From contig NZ_CP045702.1 of NCBI RefSeq assembly GCF_014216315.1, positions 2,294,001 to 2,358,000 of the forward strand: a DNA stretch of 64,000 nt, read 5' to 3'. The notes under the pieces are model-generated. The model was not told the origin of the DNA. It searched no databases and saw only the letters and a program-made list of their open reading frames with translations. The position numbers and the translations under genes were made by a program. This stretch comes from Streptomyces finlayi. Lineage in GTDB: Bacteria; Actinomycetota; Actinomycetes; Streptomycetales; Streptomycetaceae. Shown here piece after piece: positions 43,070-51,237 of the stretch (the stretch's first letter is position 1; every line of letters starts with the position of its first letter).

Positions 43070-44110
43070 ATGGCTCCCGTATTCGCCCATGGCCGCCTGC
43101 GTCTCTACCTGCTCAAGCTGCTGGACGAAGCACCCCGCCACGGCTACGAGGTGATCCGGCTCCTGGAGGAACGCTTCCAGGGCCTGTACGCGCCCTCCGC
43201 CGGCACCGTCTACCCGCGTCTCGCCAAGCTGGAGGCGGAGGGCCTGGTCACCCATGCCACGGAGGGCGGCCGCAAGGTCTACTCGATCACCGACGCCGGA
43301 CGCGCCGAACTGGCGGGCCGCAGCGGCGAACTGGCCGATCTGGAGCTGGAGATCCGCGAGTCGGTCGCCGAACTGGCGGCGGAGATCCGCGACGACGTGC
43401 GCGGGGCCGCGGGCAGGCTGCGCAGCGACATGTGGGCGGCGGCCTCCGAGTCGCGTCACACCACGGACCCCAAGGGCGGCGGGGCACCCGGGCCCGCCGG
43501 CTTCGGCGACCTCGGCGATCTCGGCAACAGCGAGGCGTGGCGACTGGCGAAGGAAGAACTGCGCAAGGCCAAGCAGGAGTGGAAGGAGCAGGCCCGCCGC
43601 GCGAAGGACGAGTCGCGGCGCGCCCGCGAGGACGCCCAGCAGGCCCGCCGCCAGGCCAAGGAGGCCCACGAGAAGGCGAGTGAGCAGATGCAGAACGCCG
43701 CACGCCAGGTCCAGGAGCACTTCGCCCGGGGCGACTGGCCCACAGGCGTACGGGAAGGACTTGCGGAGATCACCGCCCAGCTGGGCAACTTCGCCCGCAC
43801 CGGCAACCGGCCCGCCGCCTCCCCCACCACCTCCGAGCCGGACACCGCGGCCCCCGGGACCGCGGCCCCCGAGGCGCCCGGAGCCGACCCGGACTGGGGC
43901 AAGGACGCCACGGGCACGGGCGAACCGGCCCGCGACCTGGACCGCCTGCTGGACCGCTTCCGCGACGAGATCCGCGACGCGGCCCGGGACCGGGGTGTCA
44001 CGGACGACCAGGTCACCGAAGCCCGAGGCCATCTGTCGACGGCCGCGACCCTCATCGGTGACCTGCTGCGCCACCCGGGAGCGGACGACAGCACCGGCAA
44101 GGAGCTCTGA
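43070..44110 (+). CDS. PadR-family regulator with long helical extension
   Basis: A 346-residue protein. The N-terminal winged helix is classical PadR (LYLLKLLDEAPRHGYEVIRL, then SAGTVYPRLAKLEAEGLV). Beyond it is an unusually long charged coiled-coil (about 160-230, EELRKAKQEWKEQARRAKDE and similar), then a Pro/Thr linker and a C-terminal helical domain (DRLLDRFRDEIRDAARDRGV). Typical PadR proteins are 110-200 residues, so this is an extended form. It starts 1 bp after the DUF4097 stop and probably binds the palindromes at 42141-42182. Confidence 0.9.
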   Translation: MAPVFAHGRLRLYLLKLLDEAPRHGYEVIRLLEERFQGLYAPSAGTVYPRLAKLEAEGLVTHATEGGRKVYSITDAGRAELAGRSGELADLELEIRESVAELAAEIRDDVRGAAGRLRSDMWAAASESRHTTDPKGGGAPGPAGFGDLGDLGNSEAWRLAKEELRKAKQEWKEQARRAKDESRRAREDAQQARRQAKEAHEKASEQMQNAARQVQEHFARGDWPTGVREGLAEITAQLGNFARTGNRPAASPTTSEPDTAAPGTAAPEAPGADPDWGKDATGTGEPARDLDRLLDRFRDEIRDAARDRGVTDDQVTEARGHLSTAATLIGDLLRHPGADDSTGKEL

Positions 44111-44113
44111 CCC

Positions 44114-44157
44114 TCCGCGGTCCGGCAGCCCCGACGCCGTGGCTGCCGGACCGCGGA
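44114..44157. terminator. Terminator between PadR and Clp-N genes
   Basis: A perfect 17-bp stem starting TCCGCGGTCCGGCAGCC with a 10-nt loop, between convergent stops at 44110 and 44226. Confidence 0.88.
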
Positions 44158-44225
44158 TCAGGACCCTGACCCGCGCACCCCTCGGCCGGCCCGGGCGCAC
44201 GCACCGGCCGGCCGGTTACCACCCT

Positions 44226-44804
44226 TCAGCCCGCTTGCGCGTGCCCCTCGCCCCCGGTCCCGGTCCCGTACATGGCCCGCTCCACGGTCGCGTACGTCGC
44301 CCCGTGTTCCGCGAGGACGTCCGCGACGACGCTGGGGCGGGCGGTGAGTGCCAGCAGGAGGTGCTCCTCGCCGATGAAGCGGTCGCCGCGGCCCAGTGCC
44401 ACCCGGAGAGAGTTCTCCACGACGCTCTTCGCGCCGGCCGTGAAGGGCCGGTGCCCCGACCACCACCGCCGGCTCTTACGGTCACCGGCCATGGCGCCCT
44501 CGCCGTGCGCCCCCTCGACACGGGCGACGATCTCGCCGACATCGATCCCGATACCGGCGAGCGCTTCCGTATCGGCCCTGGTCAGACCCCCACGGCGCCG
44601 GGCGTCGGCGAGCGCCGCCTCCACCGAGGCGCGGCGGTCCGTGAGACCGAGTGCACCGGCGGCGAAGGAGGCCCGGCTCCCCTCCTGGTCCAGCAGCGCC
44701 AACAGCAGGTGCTCTTCGGTGACCCGGTCGGCCCCGAGCCGCTCGGCATGCGTCACGGCACCGGTCACGGCGGCACGCGCACCCTTGGTGAATCGCTCGA
44801 ACAT
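44226..44804 (-). CDS. Clp N-domain protein without ATPase
   Basis: A 192-residue protein made of two Clp N repeats: MFERFTKGARAAVTGAVTHA with EEHLLLALLDQE, and SVVENSLRVALGRG with EEHLLLALTARP. No AAA+ module follows, so it may act as an adaptor or competitor that binds Clp substrates or arginine-phosphate-like degrons. Its ATG shares one base with the stop of the upstream HTH gene (TGATG), giving tight translational coupling. Confidence 0.88.
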   Translation of the reverse strand: MFERFTKGARAAVTGAVTHAERLGADRVTEEHLLLALLDQEGSRASFAAGALGLTDRRASVEAALADARRRGGLTRADTEALAGIGIDVGEIVARVEGAHGEGAMAGDRKSRRWWSGHRPFTAGAKSVVENSLRVALGRGDRFIGEEHLLLALTARPSVVADVLAEHGATYATVERAMYGTGTGGEGHAQAG

Positions 44805-45013
44805 CAAAGCCTCCCGTGCTTCTTGTGGACGGCCTGCCGGCTCACGCCCAGCTCGGCCGCGATCTCCTGCCACGACCAGCCCTGCGTGCGGGCACTTCTC
44901 ACCTGTACGGCTTCCAACTGCTCGAGCAGCCGCCGCAGCGCGGCGACGGCCCGCAACCCGACACGCGGGTCACGGTCGCCGGCACTCGCGGCAAGCTCCG
45001 TTGCTTCGGTCAT
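44804..45013 (-). CDS. Small HTH regulator, likely autorepressor
   Basis: A 69-residue protein whose C-terminal half is a helix-turn-helix: GWSWQEIAAELGVSRQAVHK, ending KHGRL. The N-terminal half is a helix (LRRLLEQLEAVQVRSA) probably for dimerisation. It heads a two-gene operon with the Clp-N gene. The start codon ATG 45013 lies only 6 nt after a -10 hexamer, so the transcript appears leaderless, and tandem palindromes overlap the promoter. It therefore most likely represses its own operon. Confidence 0.85.
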   Translation of the reverse strand: MTEATELAASAGDRDPRVGLRAVAALRRLLEQLEAVQVRSARTQGWSWQEIAAELGVSRQAVHKKHGRL

Positions 45014-45060
45014 GACGTCAACTTACGTTGACATCATGGAGGGTGTCAACCGTCATTGAC
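45014..45060 (-). promoter_or_regulatory. Leaderless promoter with tandem GTCAAC palindromes
   Basis: Reading the minus strand, TTGACA (45049-45044), an 18-nt spacer, TAAGTT (45025-45020), then 6 nt and ATG at 45013: the transcription start should coincide with the start codon. Two 16-bp palindromes, GTCAACTTACGTTGAC (45017-45032) and GTCAACCGTCATTGAC (45045-45060), cover the -10 and -35. Centres are 28 bp apart, close to three helical turns. Confidence 0.72.
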
Positions 45061-45080
45061 AGAAGTGGACGGGGTGCCGG

Positions 45081-46043
45081 TCAGGAGGTCAGCACGATCT
45101 TCCCGAACTGGTCACCGGAGGCGAGCCGTTCGAACCCCTCCCGGGCCCGGTCGAGCGGCAGCACCTCGTCGATGACGGGCCGGACCCCGGTGGCCGCGCA
45201 GAACGCGAGCAGGCTCTCCAGCTCCTCCTTCGAGCCCATCGTCGAGCCGACGACCTTCAGCTCCAGGAAGAAGATCCGGGTCAGTTCGGCATGCGCGGGC
45301 CGGTCACCGCTCGTGGCGCCGGAGATCACCAGGGTCCCGCCGGGCCGCAGGGACTTCACCGAGTGCGACCAGGTCGCGGCGCCCACCGTCTCGATGACGG
45401 CGTCGACGCGGTGCGGGAGCCGGGCACCGGACTCGAACGCCTCGACGGCCCCGAGCTCGACGGCCCGCCTGCGCCTGGCCTCGTCCCGGCTGGTGGCGTA
45501 GACGCGGAGCCCGGCCGCCTTCCCGAGGATGATCGCCGCGGTGGCGACACCACCGCCCGCACCCTGGACGAGTACGGAGTCGCCGGGACGTACTCCGGCG
45601 TTGGTGAAGAGCATCCGGTACGCGGTGAGCCAGGCGGTCGGCAGACAGGCGGCCTCCTCGAAGGAGAGCTCCCTGGGCTTCGCCAGGACGTTCCAGGACG
45701 GGACGGTGACGCGCTCGGCGAAGGTGCCCTGGTACCGCTCGGTGAGGATGGAGCGCGACTCGTTCGCCCCGACTCCGTGCCCGGTCTGGCCGATGACGGA
45801 GTGCAGGACGACCTCGTTGCCGTCCTGGTCGACACCGGCGGCGTCGCAGCCGAGGATCATCGGCAGCTTGTCCTCGGCGAGGCCGACGCCCCGCAGGGAC
45901 CAGAGGTCGTGGTGGTTGAGGGAGGCGGCCCTGACATCGACGGTGGTCCAGCCGGGACGCGCCTCGGGCGCGGGGCGTTCACCCAGCTCGAGTCCGTTGA
46001 GTGGCTGGTCGCGGTCGATACGTGCGGCGTAGGCGGCGAACAT
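45081..46043 (-). CDS. Zinc-binding-type quinone oxidoreductase (MDR family)
   Basis: A 320-residue medium-chain dehydrogenase/reductase. GroES-like N-domain (AASLNHHDLWSLRGVG, LGCDAAGV) and a Rossmann domain with VLVQGAGGGVATAAIILG. The zinc-binding residues are only partly recognisable, so an NADPH-quinone-oxidoreductase-like activity is as likely as an alcohol dehydrogenase. ATG 46043 (MFAAYAARID) is preferred; the long upstream extension is Pro/Ala-rich and unlikely to be translated. Confidence 0.88.
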   Translation of the reverse strand: MFAAYAARIDRDQPLNGLELGERPAPEARPGWTTVDVRAASLNHHDLWSLRGVGLAEDKLPMILGCDAAGVDQDGNEVVLHSVIGQTGHGVGANESRSILTERYQGTFAERVTVPSWNVLAKPRELSFEEAACLPTAWLTAYRMLFTNAGVRPGDSVLVQGAGGGVATAAIILGKAAGLRVYATSRDEARRRRAVELGAVEAFESGARLPHRVDAVIETVGAATWSHSVKSLRPGGTLVISGATSGDRPAHAELTRIFFLELKVVGSTMGSKEELESLLAFCAATGVRPVIDEVLPLDRAREGFERLASGDQFGKIVLTS

Positions 46044-46209
46044 GGCCCTGACGATAGGACGGAGCGGTTCGCGGCGTAACCGCATGGCTGTGTGACACAC
46101 ACCAAACACGGTCGCCCCGGCCACCACACCACCGTCGGCGCCTCCGGCGTTCGGGGGACGCGGGGCCGGGGCGAAGGGCCGGGGCACGGGGGCCCCGGAC
46201 ACGGGAAAA

Positions 46210-46278
46210 GGGGCGGGGCGGGAACAGGACCGCCGCGGGCAACCGCCCACCGCACCCGCTCACACCCCGCCCCGCCCC
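46210..46278 (-). terminator. Terminator after malic enzyme
   Basis: GGGGCGGGGCGGG (46210-46222) is exactly complementary to CCCGCCCCGCCCC (46266-46278), with a 43-nt loop, just beyond the malic enzyme stop at 46291. The rest of 46044-46290 contains no gene. Confidence 0.5.
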
Positions 46279-46290
46279 GCAGGCGCTACC

Positions 46291-47550
46291 TCAGCGCCGC
46301 GCCACACCCTCGGCCCGGGCGGCGGCCGCGACCGCCGCGGTCACCGCGGGCGCCACCCGCTCGTCGAACGGCGACGGGATCACGTAGTCCGCCGCGAGCT
46401 CGTCGCCCACGACATCCGCCAGCGCGTTCGCCGCCGCGATCTTCATGCCCTCGGTGATCCGGGAGGCCCGGACCTGGAGCGCGCCCGCGAAGATGCCGGG
46501 GAAGGCCAGCACGTTGTTGATCTGGTTGGGGTAGTCCGAACGCCCGGTCGCCACGACGGCCGCGTACTTGTGCGCGATGTCGGGGTGGACCTCGGGCGTC
46601 GGGTTGGCCATCGCGAAGACGTACGCACCGGGAGCCATCGAGGCGATGGCCGGCTCGGGCACCGTGCCGCCGGAGACGCCGATGAAGACGTCGGCGCCGG
46701 CCAGCGCCCTGTCCAGGGACCCGGAGATGCCCGCCTTGTTGGTGATCTCCGCCAGCTCGCGCTTCACGTCCGTCAGGTCCTCGCGGTCCCTGCTGACGAT
46801 GCCCTTGCGGTCGGCAACGGCGACGTCACCGATACCCGCCTCCAGCAGGAACTTGGCGATGGCCACCCCGGCGGCGCCGGCGCCGGAGATGACACCGCGC
46901 AGATCACCCAGGGTCCGGCCGGAGAGCTTCGCGGCGTTGCGCAGGGCCGCGAGCGTCACGACGGCGGTGCCGTGCTGGTCGTCGTGGAAGACCGGGATGT
47001 CCAGCCGCTCCTGGAGCTTGCGCTCGATCTCGAAGCAGCGGGGCGCGGAGATGTCCTCCAGGTTGATCCCGCCGAAGGACGGCGCGAGCCGCACCACGGT
47101 CTCCACGATCTCGTCCGCGTCCGTCGTGGCGAGCGCGATCGGGACCGCGTCGACACCACCGAACTGCTTGAACAGGATCGCCTTGCCCTCCATCACCGGG
47201 AGGGACGCCTCGGGACCGATGTCCCCGAGACCGAGAACCGCGGTCCCGTCCGTCACGACCGCCACGACCTGCGACTTCCAGGTGTAGTCGTTGACGAGTT
47301 CCGGGTTCGCGGCGATGGCGCTGCACACCTTGGCCACGCCGGGCGTGTAGGCCAGGGACAGGTCGTCCTTGTCGCGCATGGGGACGGTGGCCTGGATGGC
47401 CATCTTGCCGCCGCGGTGCAGGGCGAACGCCGGATCGAAGAACTCGTCCGGGGTGCCGGTCAGGCTGCCCGTACCGCTGATGCCGTTGTCCGCACTGGCC
47501 GCACCGTGCGTCTTGCTGTCGCTGCGAGGATTGACGATCTCCGCTGCCAT
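46291..47550 (-). CDS. Malic enzyme
   Basis: A 419-residue malate dehydrogenase (oxaloacetate-decarboxylating) converting malate to pyruvate and CO2 with NAD(P)H formation. Motifs: SLAYTPGVAKVC, TDGTAVLGLGDIGPEASLPV, EDISAPRCFEIE, FHDDQHGTAVV and the dinucleotide loop ISGAGAAGVAIAKF. Length fits the short bacterial type without a phosphotransacetylase domain. By my recollection of gene order it corresponds to the NADP-dependent enzyme of S. coelicolor (SCO5261); cofactor preference cannot be read directly. AAGGGG precedes the ATG at 8 nt. Confidence 0.95.
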   Translation of the reverse strand: MAAEIVNPRSDSKTHGAASADNGISGTGSLTGTPDEFFDPAFALHRGGKMAIQATVPMRDKDDLSLAYTPGVAKVCSAIAANPELVNDYTWKSQVVAVVTDGTAVLGLGDIGPEASLPVMEGKAILFKQFGGVDAVPIALATTDADEIVETVVRLAPSFGGINLEDISAPRCFEIERKLQERLDIPVFHDDQHGTAVVTLAALRNAAKLSGRTLGDLRGVISGAGAAGVAIAKFLLEAGIGDVAVADRKGIVSRDREDLTDVKRELAEITNKAGISGSLDRALAGADVFIGVSGGTVPEPAIASMAPGAYVFAMANPTPEVHPDIAHKYAAVVATGRSDYPNQINNVLAFPGIFAGALQVRASRITEGMKIAAANALADVVGDELAADYVIPSPFDERVAPAVTAAVAAAARAEGVARR

Positions 47551-48073
47551 GGTATTGACCCCTTAAGTCTTCATCGTTTGAGGGTGGCCACTCCTGGTTG
47601 AGGAGGGGTGGGCGGGGACCGCGTACGTTCCTGGTATCGAGCGGGTGGCCCGCTCCGCCAGGGGAGCTACATACGCGCGGGCGCGCCGCACACGCGCCCT
47701 GAGCCCCGGATGAGGGGTGTAAACGTCTTTCTTACCGGATGAAGCGCACCTCGGACGAGTCGGCATCGACGCGGTGACATGACTCATAGTCGAATATCGT
47801 GACAAGTCCACTCAGCGGCATAAACGTCGTCCAGTAGTCGAGACACGCCGGAGATTCTCCGGTCGTAAGGCCGAATTTCAACAGAAGGTCCGGCCTTGAT
47901 GTACCGGCCTGTTGAGGTACGGGGGTGACCCGTTATCTGATTTTGACATGCGCGGCACCCTGAATGGGCTAGTCCGAATGGCAAGATGCCTGAATCACAC
48001 CAGGTGTCTACTCCCGACAGGGCGTTCGCATCCCAGTTGGCAGCTCACCCTCACCACGCCGGAGGACTCCACC
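47551..48073. other. Long divergent intergenic region with structured leader
   Basis: A 523-bp gene-free stretch between malic enzyme and the ABC transporter operon. It contains a hairpin CCGGAG-ATT-CTCCGG (47848-47862), then AAGGCCG (47867-47873) pairing with CGGCCTT (47891-47897), and a TTGACA hexamer at 47943-47948 that may belong to the transporter promoter. The remainder is unremarkable. I see no match to a riboswitch class I know. Confidence 0.4.
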
Positions 48074-49027
48074 ATGACCGCTAGCACCACCCGTCGCCCG
48101 ACCGCCAAGTCCCGGATTGCAGCGGTCAGCGCCATCGCGGTCGCCGGCGCCCTGCTGCTGACCGCGTGCGGCGACCAGACCGACAACGGCACGAAGAACG
48201 AGTCGTCCGCGTCGAAGGACGCCCCGCTCGCCGATCTCCTGCCCAAGGAGATCAAGGACAAGGGCGTCATCAAGGTCGGTTCGGACATCGCGTACCCGCC
48301 GGTCGAGTTCAAGGACAAGTCCGGCAAGACCGTCGGCATCGACCCCGACCTCGGCGCCGCACTGGGCAAGCAGCTCGGCGTGGACTTCAAGTTCGAGAAC
48401 GGCACCTTCGACACGCTGATCACAGGTCTGCGCTCGAAGCGTTACGACCTCGCGATGTCGGCCATGACGGACACCAAGGACCGCCAGAACGGCGTCGACT
48501 CGGAGACCGGCAAGAAGGTCGGCGAGGGCGTCGACTTCGTCGACTACTTCACCGCCGGTGTCTCGATCTACACCAAGAAGGGCGACACCCAGGGCATCAG
48601 CAACTGGGCCGACCTCTGCGGCAAGAAGCTCGCCGTCCAGCGCGGCACGATCTCGCACGACCTCGCCAAGTCCGAGACGAAGAAGTGCACGGGCGGCAAG
48701 AAGATCGCCTTCGAGGCGTTCGACACCGACCTGGAGGCCCAGACCCGCCTGCGCGGCGGCGGTGCCGACGCCGCGTCCTCCGACTTCCCGGTCGCCGCGT
48801 ACGCGGTGAAGACCTCCGGTGGCGGCAAGGACTTCGAGATCGTCGGCGACCAGGTCGAGGCGGCCCCGTACGGCATCGCCGTCGCCAAGGGCAACGACGA
48901 GCTCACCAAGGCCGTCCAGGCGGCCCTCGACGCCATCATCGACAACGGCGAGTACGGGAAGATCATCGCCAAGTGGGGCGTCGAGGCCGGCGCCGTCACC
49001 GAGGCCAAGATCAACGGCGGCTCCTGA
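48074..49027 (+). CDS. Glutamate-type ABC transporter binding lipoprotein
   Basis: A 317-residue solute-binding protein of family 3. The lipoprotein signal ends LLLTAC (Cys 32). The binding domain starts KGVIKVGSDIAYPPVEFKD, includes GIDPDLGAALGKQLGV and FENGTFDTLITGLRSKRYDL, and ends GEYGKIIAKWGV. It captures polar amino acids, probably glutamate or glutamine, at the cell surface. First gene of a three-gene import operon. Confidence 0.93.
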   Translation: MTASTTRRPTAKSRIAAVSAIAVAGALLLTACGDQTDNGTKNESSASKDAPLADLLPKEIKDKGVIKVGSDIAYPPVEFKDKSGKTVGIDPDLGAALGKQLGVDFKFENGTFDTLITGLRSKRYDLAMSAMTDTKDRQNGVDSETGKKVGEGVDFVDYFTAGVSIYTKKGDTQGISNWADLCGKKLAVQRGTISHDLAKSETKKCTGGKKIAFEAFDTDLEAQTRLRGGGADAASSDFPVAAYAVKTSGGGKDFEIVGDQVEAAPYGIAVAKGNDELTKAVQAALDAIIDNGEYGKIIAKWGVEAGAVTEAKINGGS

Positions 49028-49055
49028 TCCGGACCGGCGCTGAAAGGCATCACCT

Positions 49056-50006
49056 GTGACTGACCTGAAGAAGACGGGGGCGGCCGACGAGCCGCCCACG
49101 CCCCCCACCCCCGCAGGCGGACCGGAGGCCATCAAGGCCATTCCGGTCCGGCACTACGGCCGCTACCTCTCCGCGGCGATCGCGCTCGGCGCGTTCGCGG
49201 CGATCGTCTACGCCTTCTCCCAGGGCCAGATCAACTGGGACGCGATCCCGGACTACTTCTTCGACGACCGCATCATCAACGGTGTCGGGCAGACCCTGCT
49301 GCTGACCGTCCTGTCGATGGCGATCGGCGTGGTCGGCGGCATCCTGCTGGCCGTCATGCGCCTGTCGAAGAACCCGGTGACCTCGTCGATCGCCTGGTTC
49401 TACATCTGGTTCTTCCGCGGCACCCCGGTCCTGGTCCAGCTCTTCGTCTGGTTCAACCTGGGCCTGGTCTTCGAGTACGTCAACCTCGGGCCCGTCTACA
49501 AGGACGAGTGGTCGTCCTTCATGACGCCGCTGCTGACCGCGCTGCTCGGCCTGGGTCTGAACGAGGCCGCCTACATGGCCGAGATCTGCCGGGCGGGTCT
49601 GCTCTCGGTCGACGAGGGCCAGACCGAGGCGTCGCAGGCGCTGGGCATGAGCCACAGCAAGACGCTGCGCCGCATCGTGGTCCCGCAGGCGATGCGCGTG
49701 ATCGTGCCGCCGACGGGCAACGAAGTCATCAACATGCTCAAGACGACCTCGCTGGTCGCCGCCGTACAGTTCACGGAACTCTTCCGGTACGCCCAGGACA
49801 TCGGGCAGACGTCCGGCGCACCGGTCGAGATGTACTTCCTGGCCGCGGCCTGGTACTTGATCATGACATCGGTGCTCAGCGTCGGCCAGTACTACCTGGA
49901 GCGGTACTACGCACGGGGTTCCAGCCGGACCCTGCCGCCGACACCGCTGCAGAGGATCCGGGCCAACCTCCTGACCGTGGGCCGCCCGAAGGGAGCCAAG
50001 GCATGA
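49056..50006 (+). CDS. Amino acid ABC transporter permease
   Basis: A 316-residue inner-membrane permease of the His/Glu/Gln/Arg/opine type. A cytoplasmic N-terminus with Pro-rich stretch is followed by five or six helices. The EAA loop (EASQALGMSHSKTLRRIVVPQA) contacts the ATPase. GTG 49056 has AAAGG upstream. A single permease suggests a homodimer. Its stop overlaps the ATPase start (ATGA). Confidence 0.93.
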   Translation: MTDLKKTGAADEPPTPPTPAGGPEAIKAIPVRHYGRYLSAAIALGAFAAIVYAFSQGQINWDAIPDYFFDDRIINGVGQTLLLTVLSMAIGVVGGILLAVMRLSKNPVTSSIAWFYIWFFRGTPVLVQLFVWFNLGLVFEYVNLGPVYKDEWSSFMTPLLTALLGLGLNEAAYMAEICRAGLLSVDEGQTEASQALGMSHSKTLRRIVVPQAMRVIVPPTGNEVINMLKTTSLVAAVQFTELFRYAQDIGQTSGAPVEMYFLAAAWYLIMTSVLSVGQYYLERYYARGSSRTLPPTPLQRIRANLLTVGRPKGAKA

Positions 50007-50764
50007 CCGCCATGGTGAAGGCCGAGGGCGTACACAAGTCCTTCGGCGCCGCGCACATCCTCAAGGGCATCGACCTGGAGGTGGCCAAGGGCGAGGTGTT
50101 CTGCCTCATCGGCCCCTCCGGATCCGGCAAGTCGACCTTCCTCCGGTGCATCAACCACCTGGAGCAGGTCAGCGCCGGCCGGTTGTACGTCGACGGCGAA
50201 CTCGTCGGCTACCGCCAGAAGGGCGACAAGCTCTACGAGCTCAAGGACAGCGAAGTCGCTGTGAAGCGCCGTGACATCGGCATGGTCTTCCAGCGCTTCA
50301 ACCTGTTCCCCCACATGACGGCGATGGAAAACGTCATGGAGGCACCGGTCCAGGTCAAGGGCGAGTCGAGGTCGGTCGCCCGCGAACGCGCCATCAGCCT
50401 GCTGGACCGGGTCGGTCTCTCGGACAAGGCGAAGAACTACCCGTCCCAGCTCTCCGGCGGACAGCAGCAGCGGGTGGCCATCGCCCGCGCGCTGGCCATG
50501 GAGCCGAAGCTGATGCTCTTCGACGAGCCGACGTCCGCCCTCGACCCGGAGCTGGTCGGCGACGTCCTGGACGTCATGCGCGGTCTGGCCGAGGAGGGCA
50601 TGACGATGATCGTCGTCACGCACGAGATGGGCTTCGCGCGCGAGGTCGGCGATGCGCTGGTCTTCATGGACGACGGCGTGGTGGTCGAGTCCGGCCACCC
50701 GCGCGACGTGCTGACGAACCCGCAGCACGACCGGACGAAGTCGTTCCTGTCGAAGGTGCTGTAG
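50003..50764 (+). CDS. Amino acid ABC transporter ATP-binding protein
   Basis: A 253-residue ABC ATPase with Walker A GPSGSGKST, Q-loop MVFQRFNLFPHMT, signature LSGGQQQRVAIARAL, Walker B LMLFDEPTSALDP and H-loop VVTHEMGFA. It powers the polar amino-acid importer encoded just upstream. Start overlaps the permease stop by 4 bp. Confidence 0.95.
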   Translation: MTAMVKAEGVHKSFGAAHILKGIDLEVAKGEVFCLIGPSGSGKSTFLRCINHLEQVSAGRLYVDGELVGYRQKGDKLYELKDSEVAVKRRDIGMVFQRFNLFPHMTAMENVMEAPVQVKGESRSVARERAISLLDRVGLSDKAKNYPSQLSGGQQQRVAIARALAMEPKLMLFDEPTSALDPELVGDVLDVMRGLAEEGMTMIVVTHEMGFAREVGDALVFMDDGVVVESGHPRDVLTNPQHDRTKSFLSKVL

Positions 50765-50779
50765 CCGCTGCGGCGCTAT

Positions 50780-50822
50780 GGGAAGGGGCGGTACGGACCT
50801 GGGGTCCGTACCGCCCCTTCCC
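50780..50822. terminator. Terminator of the ABC operon
   Basis: A perfect 20-bp stem starting GGGAAGGGGCGGTACGG with a 3-nt loop. It lies between the ABC ATPase stop (50764) and the convergent small sigma-like gene (stop at 50832). Confidence 0.93.
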
Positions 50823-50831
50823 GTACCTCCG

Positions 50832-51101
50832 CTACTTCTTCGCCACCGGCTCCGGGCGCAGCAGCAGTGCGCGCAGTCGCTCACGGCTGAGCGGCGGGGC
50901 CGTGCGGAGCGGCCCCTGCGAACGGTCGCTCTCGAAGCCGGTGCTGTCGCGCACGGCCGGCATCGTGCCGCCCGTCAGCGCGAGCCGGACCAGGTCCTCG
51001 GCCTCGTGCCGGTCGCCGCACAGCAGATGGACGCTGCGGAACAGCGCCGTACTTCTGCTCTCGACGTAGGCGTGCAGCGCGGCATCGTCGTCGATCCGCA
51101 T
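50832..51101 (-). CDS. Short SigE-like sigma-factor remnant, 89 aa
   Basis: An 89-residue protein starting MRIDDDAALHAYVESRSTAL and continuing FRSVHLLCGDRHEAEDLVRL, which is the region-2 start of SigE-family ECF sigma factors. From about residue 45 on the sequence (TMPAVRDSTGFESDRSQGPL) no longer resembles a sigma factor and region 4 is absent. GGGG precedes the ATG, so it may be translated. It is either a decaying gene or a small protein derived from one. Confidence 0.55.
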   Translation of the reverse strand: MRIDDDAALHAYVESRSTALFRSVHLLCGDRHEAEDLVRLALTGGTMPAVRDSTGFESDRSQGPLRTAPPLSRERLRALLLRPEPVAKK

Positions 51102-51194
51102 TCCCCGCCCCTCTCCGGGCCCGCGGGTGTGGACCCTCTTGCCCTTCCGGTGCGCCGGGGTGCCTGGCGGGTTGCGGTGCCGCGGAACGAAAAG

Positions 51195-51226
51195 GGGGCG
51201 GTATGGACCGCAGTCCCCACCGCCCC
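51195..51226 (-). terminator. Terminator after the methyltransferase gene
   Basis: GGGGCGGT (51195-51202) pairs with ACCGCCCC (51219-51226), and GGAC/GTCC extends the structure inside. It follows the methyltransferase stop at 51238 on the minus strand. Confidence 0.65.
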
Positions 51227-51237
51227 GCCTCCGCGTA

